Assembly (NCBI GenBank): GCA_005281725.1
Contig: SSBO01000003.1
Span: 4,774,495 to 4,838,494 of the forward strand
Source of the DNA: Wuchereria bancrofti
Lineage: Eukaryota; Nematoda; Chromadorea; Rhabditida; Onchocercidae
DNA length: 64,000 bases
Direction of reading: 5' to 3'
Position numbers and translations under genes: made by a program. Under the pieces are notes generated by a model. That model did not search any database. It worked only from the letters and a program-made list of their open reading frames with translations, and was not told the DNA's origin. Shown here piece by piece: positions 39,925 to 52,100 of this stretch. Each line of letters opens with the position of its first letter. Positions within the stretch are counted from its first letter, which is position 1.

Positions 39925-42900
39925 TTAGCGATACTTCATAAAATCTGGTTCTGTTCTAAGAACTTTACTGATTGACTTGTTATTATCCACAAAATTCCAC
40001 TGATCATACCTGAAATGACAATGGTGCAAAAATGTGAGGAAATAGTTATTAAAAGACGTGAAGAGATGATGTAAGATATAAAGTATGATTATTTGTGATG
40101 TCACCAAAATCGTTTTGGGAGGCAATACGATCTATATTTAGCTTGAGAAATATTTTCATATCAGTTAATGGGAGATTTGCAGTTTTTTTCGTATATTTTT
40201 GGATCTCACATGACTGAATTCAGTTTAAAGAAGGATCTTTGAAAAATTTGAACTTAAAATTTAAGAAATAATTAGACTGTGCTAGCAACACATACGAGAT
40301 CATTTAGAAAGCTAATATTTTGGAAAAATTACTACATACCTTCTGTTTAGATCATCATCTTTATTCTATAAAAACTTTCTATAAAATTACTGTGTGGGAT
40401 ATAACAACATATGAAAAGGCTTTCATCACAACCAACTGTTATAACATCCGCAAAAAAAAACTGTAAAATTCGGCACGATACCAACGAATTTTATCTAAAA
40501 ATTTAAACCCATAATGTAAGATTAATATATACTTAGTAGCGATTGTGTGGTTCTTTGCTTTAAAGAAACCGGTTCGTTGCAATTTTTCACCTCGGTATCC
40601 CAAACCTTTTTTTTCATTGCTGGTTTGAGCACCGCCTTCTTCTATCTCCACTGAAACAGTTTCGAGACGTCCCAAATTGTGTGGACCAAGACCTAAACCT
40701 GGAGACCAACCACAGCTGAAATAAAAGGTTAAGGTTCGACGTGCACAATTAAACAAAACGTAAAGTAAATAGATAACAGAAATTTATAAATAACTAATAC
40801 ATTTATTATTAAAACCTTTTCATGATTTTACTGCCGATTCCCTTTGTATGAGTCTCAAATTGACCAAATCCAATAGATTCAACAGCAGATAGTGGCCTCT
40901 CAATGTTTTCGTAATGCCTTTTCTTTGTTTTCTTTTTGAAAACTGAATGTTCAACTTCACCAGACCTGTAAACAATGAAGACAAATAAAGGAACTTTCAC
41001 TAATTTCACACAAGATTAATTTTTTATTTTTCAGAAGAAGCAGCTCGGATATGGAAAATTTATGAAGACTTGTAGAGTAGAGAGAATGAGAAAAATCTGT
41101 CAATTCTTTCCATTAACATCTTTAACACTGCAAATTTCCATGACGTTTCCATATGATCGTGGAGATTTATAGTGTTAAAGAGGAGTTTCTTCCTTTTTAT
41201 GCGCACAATTACCCCACTAAACAACAAAGTTTCTAAAATTTTAGCAACTGAATGAGCAAGCTCTTATCTTAGCCCATGGTGAGTAGATAGGAGAATAAAG
41301 ACACAGAAACAAAAATGGAAATATCTGTAAAATCTGCTTTTCACCTCAGTTTTTGATCCTCCGCCATTTCCACTGAATGCTTTGCATCTAAATCACCCTC
41401 TTTTCGATCATAATAAATCGAGTAATCAACATCCCAATCATCAGCCCATTTCCAATCGTTATCTGTCCCTTCTTCTAATTTTTTCCAAAAAAATGTGTCC
41501 GTATACCAAACAAGACCTGGTCCTCCTTTCTCCCATGTCACCTGTAAAAAAGCTGACTTTTCAGTTACAATCTATGGCCTTAATTATATGAACAATTTGA
41601 ACTACGGATTTGTGAATCCTCACTCAAAATGTGAGTCCATATGTAGCTGCAAAATCTACTAAAAGCTAAATACCTCTTGCTCCATCTCATACTTTCTTGG
41701 TTTGATACGTTCTTGCTCCGTTACATCGTCGTGAAGAGTTTCATGACTGCAACAGATAAAATGTCACTCAAAAGAGCTCGACAGAAAGAGAATATATGAA
41801 TTACAATCCTTTAATTAATGAAAAATTAATAGGTTTCAGCTGTGAATCAAAATAAAAACGAATTCTCAAGAATTATAAAACCCTAATGAAACAACCATAA
41901 GTAAAAGTTAAGCAGAAAACAGAACCGAAAACATACCGTTCCCATTCTTCATAACTATCACCGTCATACTCTATTTCATCCACATTTCTCAATTTAAATT
42001 TATTATCAGCTATTTCTTCTGGAGTGCATAAATTGAGATCCGAAGACGAAGATGAAATCTTTTCCTCTAAAGATAGAGATTTCAGACAGCATAGTCTATT
42101 TTCAGAAAACCATGATTTGACAAAATTTTAAAGTATTTGAAATGATTACAAACTGATTTAGTATACGTTTCTCCCAAAGCTCCCATTTCCACATTCCTAT
42201 TTCTATATTTTTAAGCATACAAAAATAACGAAATAACACGCTGCACCTTCACAATCTACAACAGTAGCTTCCTCACTTCCACTGTATTTAAAACAAACGG
42301 CACCGTACTTGCCTCTTCGTTTTTTTGTCTGGATACCCAATTTTTTCAGAACCATTGGCGGTAATTTACAAAGGCGAATCTAAAATTAATCGATAATAAG
42401 TCAGACAACATACATTTGGCGAAAGGTGATTACATCAGTCAAAGAAACTAGCTGCGCATAATAGCATTAGACATGCTTAAAAATTTTGTATTAATTATGA
42501 AAAACAAGTTTTGGGATGAAATATCTACCTGTTCAAGAAAAAAGCTTGTTGGAGTACCAACATTTCCAAAAGGCATAAGGCTTGGTGGTTTAAGTTCAAT
42601 AAAGGGACGAAAATCTAAATTTGCTGATATTCGACTGCTATCATCTAATATCTGGAAGCGAAGGTATTAACAAACACTAGATATAAAAGACTTGAACATA
42701 AAGAACTGAAGAAAAACTGCAATTCAATAATCCTAAACTTAAAGAATCAAAAAAAGCGAAAAAACGAAATGAACAAATGAATATGATCAAAACTGACAAC
42801 TAAATAAGTAAATAGGTGGGGTGAGAGCTTAAAAAAAATTGAGATGCAAAGTTATGAAAAAGAAACTGAAGGAATGAGATTAGTAGATAAATTCCTAAAC

Positions 42901-44184
42901 CACGTAAAGAATGAAAGGTTTTAAAGGGCGTGCTTTGTGATGCTTGTAGTAAAGACAATATAAAAAATGAACTGCCAGCACGCATTTAATAGAATAAAAC
43001 TAAATAGAAATTAATAAACAACAAAAAACAAACAAAAATGATTTCATTAATAACCTCACAACTTTTCAGAGGAAAAATGAAACACTTCAACGGCATTTGA
43101 AGCCCTTTTTCATCAATCCAGAACTTCAAGTGGTAGTGTCTGATGCATGCGGCTCGCTCTTCTTCATTTTTAAATGAAATAATGCAACAAAAACGTTTAT
43201 ATTCATTGGAGGTTGTCAGCGTATTCATACCATTATCAATCTGAAATGCAGAATTTGCTTTCTTAATATTTTAAAATGGGTAAATCACAAAACCTGATAA
43301 CCAAAATTTATGCTAAGTGTTCTTTCAAATCCAACTTACATGTATCTCGGGTCGATGTCGATAATGGAAACAGTGAAATCGTCCACTTTCGACATAATAT
43401 GAGAAGAAACACCGCAAGTGCCTTGCATGATATGCCCTTGGAATGTTGCGGACAATTGCATAAGCTTCGAATAAATAAATAATAATTAATAATAATAAAT
43501 AATAACAGTAATGCTCTGTAATGCTTTTAGCAATTACTACCGAATGGACAAAAGTGAACTGAACCTTTTCCAGACTTAAGTGCGGCTTGCTTTTCATTTT
43601 GAAGTCAAAAGATTCTCTTGACTAAACAGCGACTTTTTGCTTTTTTAAAATCAAAATAAACTATTGAATAATTCTTTATGGAAAACTCTTGTGTCAGTTA
43701 AATCAAAAACAATGATTGCAAATCTTATTTGTATAGCTTTAGAAGCATGAAAGTAACGGGAACTTTCAAAACACCATGCATAGTTATTCAAAATTTGTTC
43801 TCGCAGCTTCAATAAATTAATGGAGATACTTAATTATAAACATACAACAACACTGGTTTTCAATAATTTAAATTGATTGCATCTTCGTGTAATTATGAAG
43901 GTAGGACTGCCATGAGAGATTTTTCCAAGAGGATTAGGAATTTGGCAAGATAATGCAGTTGTCATTTGGCAACGGAACGAGGAAAGAACTAACCAAAATA
44001 GTAACAAGCTGAGATCGGGAATGCAGCATGAACATGTCCAGTTATAAAAAAAAAATTTACCTTGCACTGAAAGCATAGTTTTTGTCGTCGAAAGTGCAGG
44101 ATCAGCTTGTACTTTTTCTGCTTTATTCATCTTAAATTGCATATAAAAAGTATAACCATATACATTAACTGCAGACAACGACAT
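39925..44184 (-). CDS. GPATCH3: G-patch domain protein, GPATCH3 orthologue (502 aa)
   Basis: Exons in transcript order: 44184-44061, 43464-43340, 43240-43055, 42651-42529, 42379-42247, 42066-41937, 41746-41674, 41541-41345, 40965-40816, 40715-40533, 40009-39925. All junctions are GT-AG with matching phase, giving 502 codons plus TAA (human GPATCH3 is about 525). Seen along the protein: HCFHYRHRPE (human FLCFHYRHRPE), a CCIISF segment followed by WIDEKG, LMPFGNVGTP (human LMPRGNVGTP), acidic middle, LHDDVTEQER, WEKGGPGLVWYTD, ADDWDVDYSIYYDR, then the G-patch around HTKGIG...GWSPGLGLG and GLGYRGEKL. G-patch proteins usually bind and stimulate DEAH-box RNA helicases in the nucleus; the specific worm role is not shown by the sequence. 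Exon 1's start is the first ATG of an open frame; a later ATG (Met19) could also serve. Confidence 0.93.
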
Positions 44185-45428
44185 TATGGATGGACATTTT
44201 TAATCAGCATTCGATCTGATCTTTGAAAATCCTATTATATTTTCCGCATGAGAGAGAGGACGTGGATTGGTAACGGACATGGTTAGTGGAATATCTCATG
44301 CATTTCTCGTTCTAAACCCACAAGTTACACAAACAAACTAAAACCGACTGACAACAGGAAAACAGAAAAGGTCAACCCCAATTCAGTCCTCTAATCGACA
44401 TAGAGAAATGCTAACTTGTAATCCACTCGCAGCAACTACTGCTTCAGAAACCATTGCTTAAATAGCAACTCGCTACCACTCAGTCCTCCTTACAGCCGTA
44501 AGTTGCAACGTTATACACCAAGATGATAAACTCAGTTTATTTAAAAGTCGCTTAAAAATCCTTTACTTAAAAATTCTCCAAATCATTTTCTTTCCAAAAT
44601 TCTAGGAAGGATACGGAATTAAAATGATGAAAGCAATCTTCCATATCATGTCTTAAAAAGGCATTCTTTGTAGTACGAGATTAAATTAAACACAACGGGA
44701 TATAGTTCACTGATAGTGTAGTAGATCTCTTGTCAGCTATATGCCGAAAACGGCAAAACCTGGGAGATCAGATCACTTCAAAAGGACAAGAAATATAGAA
44801 TTAACTCAGAAATATTCCCAAAATATATCATATTGCATTTACCTTGACATCCACTGGAGGGTTGCCGTTAATAGTGTCATGGTTGTCGTGCTTTATTACT
44901 GAGGAGATTAAGGACGTGTGATAATCCACTTCATTTCTCCTTATTCCATTCTTAAGTCACCAGTGATTGCTTCTAATCAGTAAGCGACGTTGCGCTTCAT
45001 AAGCATTAGACTAATCTGCTATAAAAAGCACAACACCCTAAATTGTAATTAACGATAGCATCAAAGGTGATCACCAGGAGCAAGAGCTGATAGCCTTCCT
45101 CAAGCTACATTTTCAGTTAATCTTGCAAACACATCTCTTTCAATCCAGAAAATGTAGATGAGTGACGGAGTCTTCGTTTTATTTCGATTTTTCTCTTCGA
45201 AGTTTTACATTTGAAGCCTTCAAGTTATAGGAAATATTGCGGCGACCAAAATTTAAGAAAAAAGTCTAAATAAATGTCAAGAAGCATCATCGTCATCTAG
45301 GATAAGTGACTAACACTTTCGTCGTTAGTTTTATCCAAAGGCTATACAAAATAGCATGATATCCAAATTTATGCAAATAAATTTTATGCAGCAAAGTATT
45401 AAACTGACAAGAGCGGCATATAAGCCTC

Positions 45429-45450
45429 GCACACACACACACATATATAT
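45429..45450. repeat. (CA)n-(TA)n dinucleotide repeat
   Basis: A short CACACACACACACA run passes directly into TATATATA. Length polymorphism is likely. Confidence 0.8.
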
Positions 45451-45666
45451 AAAACTAAAGATCGGGATGGGACAAAATAGCAACTTGGGAATGCGTTGAT
45501 GACCGTAGATAGCTTCCATAAGGAAAGTCTGATAGTAATAACCAGTGAAATGGTTGTGGAAAAGCTCATCCAAACGAAACAAACGAAGTTCTCGATTTTC
45601 TAAAATGAACAACGTGAAAATCTAAATATCCTGCAGCTTTCGTAGATTGAAATGTGTACACCCCAA

Positions 45667-45702
45667 AAAGTGGCATTGTATGGTTTAATGCAATGCCACT
45701 TT
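45667..45702. repeat. Perfect 12-bp stem, 12-nt loop hairpin
   Basis: Left arm AAAGTGGCATTG at 45667-45678 and right arm CAATGCCACTTT at 45691-45702 are exact reverse complements around a 12-nt loop. The stem is GC-richer than its surroundings. It could be a mobile-element remnant, a cruciform-forming site or an RNA hairpin; nothing decides between these. Confidence 0.75.
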
Positions 45703-46192
45703 AACATGCATTAGAAATCAGTTAAACCAGTTACGGTTTGCAAGTGTACATGTGTACACATTCACGAGTTCAGGATAAGTTCTCGGGGACCAATGAAAAA
45801 CGGAAGGAGTCGAGCATTTTATAGTTTTGAAACAGAGTTTAGAATTTACAAGTAGAAAAGTAAAAGCATGGAGAGTCAAATACCAATTATTATTAACTGT
45901 ACACAATAACCGAAATTTTTGTGTTAGTTAATCAATTAATTGTTTAAAACAACTGCTAACTAAAGTACTGCTTATCATATTTTTCATTAGTGGAGAAATA
46001 GAACCATAAAACATAAAGTGGGATTGTTGCACAAAAGTAAGCGAACTGGACAAGATGGCGTAATCAATTTCGTGAAATTATTTTATTACGTGTTTACTAA
46101 CGAAACATAGGAAATAGAAAGGAATACAAACACAGTGATCATAGACAATGAGAGAAAATTTGGGACAAATGACGCTTTCGCCGTAAAAGACT

Positions 46193-49100
46193 TCACTTCC
46201 ATTTCAGTGAAAAATCGAGATTCGAACGCGTAGAACTTTCAGAACAATTTTCAGAGCCTTCTTCAGCTTCCTCCTACAGAAATTAATTAGTAACAAGAGT
46301 TTTGATTTATGGTTCTTTTATAGTGCTTTTTATATTGCTTAGCATACCAGCAATTTGATTCTATTTTTAGACACTTAAACTTTCAAAAGCGATTTTTAAA
46401 ATTTTGATTGAAAGAATAAAATTTTAAGGAAAAATATCACATACTGCAACTACCGACGACGCGAGCACCAATAGACGATGAGCAATAGGGAAATTATCTC
46501 GCTGCAGCGAATGTGATAATGCATTAGCTGAATGACCATATTCCACCGGACAACTAAAAGTGATAAATATTATTTTATCCCAGGATTGCAAAGTATTTGC
46601 AAAGAAATAAGAAGAGAAAGGACTTACCTCAAAGAGAATAAAAGAGATCTATCAAACTGTTGCTTTCTGTTAGCACTTCCCTTTACTAAAAAGCGATGTA
46701 CATCAACAAAACGAAAAATGAACCACAAAATTAATCCTTTAACCTTTCAGCTTTTAACTTCAGAAATCGCTGAATTAACAGTCAATTTCAAGATACACAG
46801 AATTTTTAAATTCTTTCACTGAAACATACCTGCAGACGAAAATAACCACTGGGCAGCGTAAAACCATTTTTGCTCAATGTTCTTTATGTGAGGAAGAATA
46901 CTATTATTAGTAACGCAGTAGTTCAATAATTCGATGAGCATGTCAAATTTTCTTTCGAGATAAAGTTTGTTTAAAAGCAGATCGATCATAGATGGCTCCA
47001 GCAATTGGTAATCTATCACTACAGATGCCACAAACAAAGTCAGCTAAAAATATGGCAGAATATTTAACTAAGCGATTAGTAATAATAAGTATCAAATTCA
47101 ATTTCCTCTCTTAATCTCATTTACTCTAATTCTTTCGATTCGAAGCATTACGGTTACAATAGTTATTATTAAACATACTTGTGGTGTTTGCAAGGTATTA
47201 TTTACCAACGATTTCAGCAAAACGGTTTTCTCTGCTGAATGGAATCTTTCGATGTTTAAGTCGATTTCGTACTCATCAATCATTCGAGAATACAAGTTCA
47301 TTTCCAACATCGAGCTAAATAATTTTGTAATTGTTTTATATTCTCTGAAGTCTCAACGAAAAAATTTAAGCAACCAAAAATATAAGCTCGAACTTCAATC
47401 GATGAGATTAATTAGTATCAAATTTATTAAATGTTTTCAGATACTTCTAATTCTTCTTGAAGGCTTGCAAGTTTGTGAAAATTTGTGCATAAATTTTTTT
47501 TTTTTTTGTGAATATTGTAAATAAAGTATGGGAAATAGTTCAACGATAATAGAAGATATTCAATAAGAAATGTATCAGCTTTATTAATTTAAAATATGAA
47601 CATTATGCTGTATTTCTCACCAATATCTTATTAGTGCTCCAAAGAATCATTAACACATTTGTTTAATTTCAAACAAAAATTCTGTTTTAACCCGCAATAC
47701 CAGAAATGACAGCAGTGGTTAACAACTGGAAAAATTTACCAGACATTGCTTAAATCACTTTGCATAACCTCTGGAAACTGCTCAGATCGCAGCAATTGCA
47801 ACAAGCAACAAAGAGTGCGTATTTTACTCCCATATGAGCCCTGAATTGAATTCTGTGAATATTGAACGATTAAAATAATGCACAGCTAAATTCCCTGAAT
47901 TTATAACCTCACTAATTTAATAACTCAAATCTAAATACAAATAACTAAACGCCAAATCAAACCTGTCGATAGACATTTGTAAGACCATAAGCTGCTTTTT
48001 TGTAATCTCGTAACCGTGATAATTGCACAACCCTGAAAGTCCGGAAAATTATACTTTGTTGGATTTAACTTTTACTAACACTACTGGTTTGTTTCATAAA
48101 ATCAATTTGACATAAAATCAAAAAACAAACTATTTAATGACAAATGGAGCAGGAAATTATCGCAGAATATGCAACCACATCAATACTTGGCCATGATATT
48201 AGGGGAAAAGAATAAAACTTTTTTTACCAGTTTTTTTTTTGCTTGAAAGTTAAACCAATCATTGCGGAAATGCACATATTTCATCAACACTCCATTACAA
48301 TGACTAAGATTTCAAACCTCGAAACTGTAGAGTCGGAATATGGCAACCTATAAATTTCCTCATTGCTTTCTTTCGTCGCTATCGACATCAATGGCACATC
48401 ACTTAGATTTGTCTGCAATATATTAGTTCACTAAATTTGAAAAAATTCTTAGTTCACATTTGCATATTTTCCACAAACACAATGAATATTTAATTGACCA
48501 TTTTACCTACTTCATTAGGATCAAAGATCACAACTTTTTCAGCATTCCATTCAAGCCATTGTTGAATGACCCTGTCCTGAATCATATCCAAATCCAAAGC
48601 AAATATATCAGCCAATTCAACTGTGCATGGAACTTTGTCATCTTAAAAACAAAAAAAGGATGAAAAACGAAAGAACTGAACTATTTATTGGCAGTATTTT
48701 CAGACAGAAATAATCACTAACAGTCGAAAGAAGCCCTTAACTAATAAGTCGAGAAGGAAGAAAAAAGGGACATACCAATTTCTTTACAACTGTTCCAGTC
48801 AATTTCATTTGTATAAATATGCTCGATAAGATTTTGCGGCGCGGATAACATATCCAGTGTGCCCTGTCGTAGGAGTCCATATTTTTTGAGCACAAACTCG
48901 ATATTGTAACTTTTATAAGCTTCTTCCAAATTCTGATGAAAACGCTTCAAAAACCCAATATCTTCGATCTCTTCCTGAAACAAAGTCTAATCTTACTGAA
49001 AACACTTGGGGTACTATTCTCTGTGCTTTTTCTAATTACTTTGGCGCAGAAATAGATTTTTTAATAATTAAAGGAAACTTCATAATCAACACAACAGCAA

Positions 49101-52100
49101 AAATATATGTCGCGGCAAAATGAAGAATGATTCTACCTGTTGTTCTAGCTCATATAAATATAAATAAATATATACATACCTCGGCCGATTCATGCTTTAC
49201 ATCTGCAAGCCATTCTTCAATGATATCGATTCCCAAGGATAAAAAGCACAGTTTTGTCCTACCTTGAAAAAAAGTGATGAAAAGGAAAGCAACTATATTT
49301 GGAACCAGTAGTTGAATTTATGAATAAAAAAAACTCACTCAGAGGGAGATGTTTGAAACCATCCGTTAAACCTTTCAGTGTTCGAAGGCGATTGGTGGCT
49401 TTTCTAACTAGCTGCCTGATTCGTTCAATATCACTCTTATCCATATCAGTATCCCTGGTAATACATGCTTGAACAGCCAATAAAACAGCACTGGACAGAA
49501 GATCTGATTTGGAGATTTCAATTTCAGGCAACGCTCGAACAAACATCTGCCAGTTCTAAAGGCGGCTAATAAAAAAATGCATAATTCGTGCATTTAACAA
49601 TGACACATTTTAAAATCAACAAATGAGGTTTTTTTTTTAATTTCAAAATCCATTTAATGATTTAACGATTTGGTCTAGTAATGGTTACGAGTAATAAGGA
49701 ATTGACAGCGGGGGGGAGGAGGGGGAGGAAACTTGTTCTAATCACAAAAGAATAAATGTTGATAAAGGTAGGTCTTAATTCACATATTCACCAGAATTCC
49801 AGATAAAAGATTTGAACTTATTCAACAATGGTCAAATATATAAAAAAGTTAATTTGAAAAAAAACCTTTGATTCTAACAAATTTCAGCTAGAAAAAATCG
49901 ACAACTGCAACTAAATTTATTTTCTAGAAAGAGGACAAGTAAATTACATCGACATTGGAAAGCGTAAGCTCGGCATGAATCATTGGAAGCAAAATATTCT
50001 GCAAATCTTTTTCATTTTCAAACATGAACGGATGAAACGGAAGACGATGGCAAGCTTGGCTGGGAAGTTGACTAAAGAGCAGATCTGTCTTATTATACAA
50101 CGAGCAGCCGCCAACTTCCTCCAGAGTTGTTGCATCTTCTCCATCACAAACTTTTACTGTTGAATCGTGACTGCCACTCTGCTGAAAAAAATTGAACTGA
50201 TTTCACATTTTTTAAAATCCTCCATGTCAGTAATCCATAAATATAAATTTAGTCAGCGAAAGATATTTTTTATCATACTGAGTGAACTGCACCTGTTTGA
50301 TAAGAAATTTTTGACGTTCATTGTACCATCTTATCTCTTGGTCAGTTGGGAAACTCACACGTTCATTGATCTCCAGGAACCGGATTGTTATGGAAGCCCT
50401 CCGTAATATTTCAACTTGATCGACATTATCATCGTCAGCATACTTAGCCATTCCATTGACTATCACTTCAATCGTCTAAAAACCAAGAAAATGTTTACTT
50501 TATATTTAAATACTTTATATACTTTATATTTAAAGGCTATGTCTGTAATTTTCTTTAAATAGCTTTTTTAGTTACTAGCAAGTGACAAAACTTTCCCTGA
50601 ATCAAATTAAGAAGATAACAAAAGAATGGACAGGAATGTAATTAGTTTACAGAAGAGGCAAATTAACGGAAACTACTTACCTCATAATTATAAGGACAAA
50701 GCATCATCAAACAGGCATAAAGCTGCATAAAAAGATTCTCCGTAACATCAATTTTCTGCAATCGTTACAGTGCGTAACTTTAAAAATAATTCAGAAAAAA
50801 AAGAGAAATAATTAGAAAAATATAAAAATCAGTTAATAAAAATAATACTAACCTGTAATGCTATGAATACAGTAAAACGCATTTCTGCTGCTAATATTTG
50901 GTCGTCTTCTACAGAAGCTCTGAGTGCCATTTTTGTTGCATATAAAATCAAAGCTTCAGTGATTTCTAATGAAAAATCTTCGCAAAATCTGGAAATTCAC
51001 TGCGATTGAAGCAAATACCAAACTTTTCTAACATTTACTTCTTTTTTGGCTCTAAGTTCTTTGAGCCAAGGTGATTTTTTTCATGGTACTGATGAAATCC
51101 TACAGACATGTTCAGAGCACTGAAATTTTAGAAAATTTTGAATGAAATTATTTACAACAATATCATTTATGTGAATTCTTGAAATTTGAATATAGCAAAA
51201 CACATTAGCAAAGTTTACAAGGTCAATTAGGGGGTAACAAAGATAGTAGGATAGAATTACAGCAATTAAATTCAGTTTCAAATATTATAACTTAGTGATT
51301 TCTATGCTTAATGACCATCTACACTGGAACATGAAGGAAAAATGTAAGCCATAATATAGATCATAAAGCGGATAATTTACTCGATTAATATTTCGGGTGG
51401 AATAAGACAGCGAACAAATTCTTGCACTGTTGCATCTAACGATACGTTTTGAGGAAAATTAGCATTTAGTCTCCCCAACTTCTTGATCCACAAAGTCAGT
51501 GCATAATAATGCTACAAAACAAACAATATAAAGAAGAAAAAAAAATTAAAGAAGATACAAAATAGTTGAAAATATTTCGGTCAAATTCAAATCATCTCTG
51601 TCATGTTTTGTTTCCCTGTTCAAAATTTGCTTTTTGTTCAAAATTTATGAATACAATGCGTAAAAGCTTTTAATGACTAATTTTCTTGATAAAATATTAA
51701 CTTACACTGAGTTGTTTTTCAAGAGAATAATCATCGAGCATAATGGCGCAAAATCGAGCAAAACGAATGAAATTGAGCATAATATGGGGCGATTTTCGTG
51801 TTACACACCAAGATCGCGTTTTTAGTAAAACCTGGAAAAGTATACAACAAAAAAGAGGCCCACTATGTGGGACAAAAATACAGTGCAGCTATATTACATC
51901 CGTTACATCCTGAATGTTAACGACTGCACGTGGTATAAAACTGAAAGTTTATCCCCGTAAGTTAATTTTTTTTCTAAAAAAGAGGATCAGAAACATGATC
52001 AATTAGAGATGGTATATACAAGCTAACAACGAACAAACAGGAACATAAAAATTCTTTTTCATCAATATGATTTTATTTCCTCAAAAATTCATACGAAAAA

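Larger units (their letters stand above)
44185..46192. other. Intergenic region between rod-1 3' end and GPATCH3 5' end
   Basis: No coding exon is supported. An AATAAA on the minus strand at 46087-46082, about 105 bp past the rod-1 stop, is a likely polyadenylation signal for that gene. The region holds a (CA)n(TA)n run and a perfect 12-bp hairpin, both listed separately. Confidence 0.5.
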
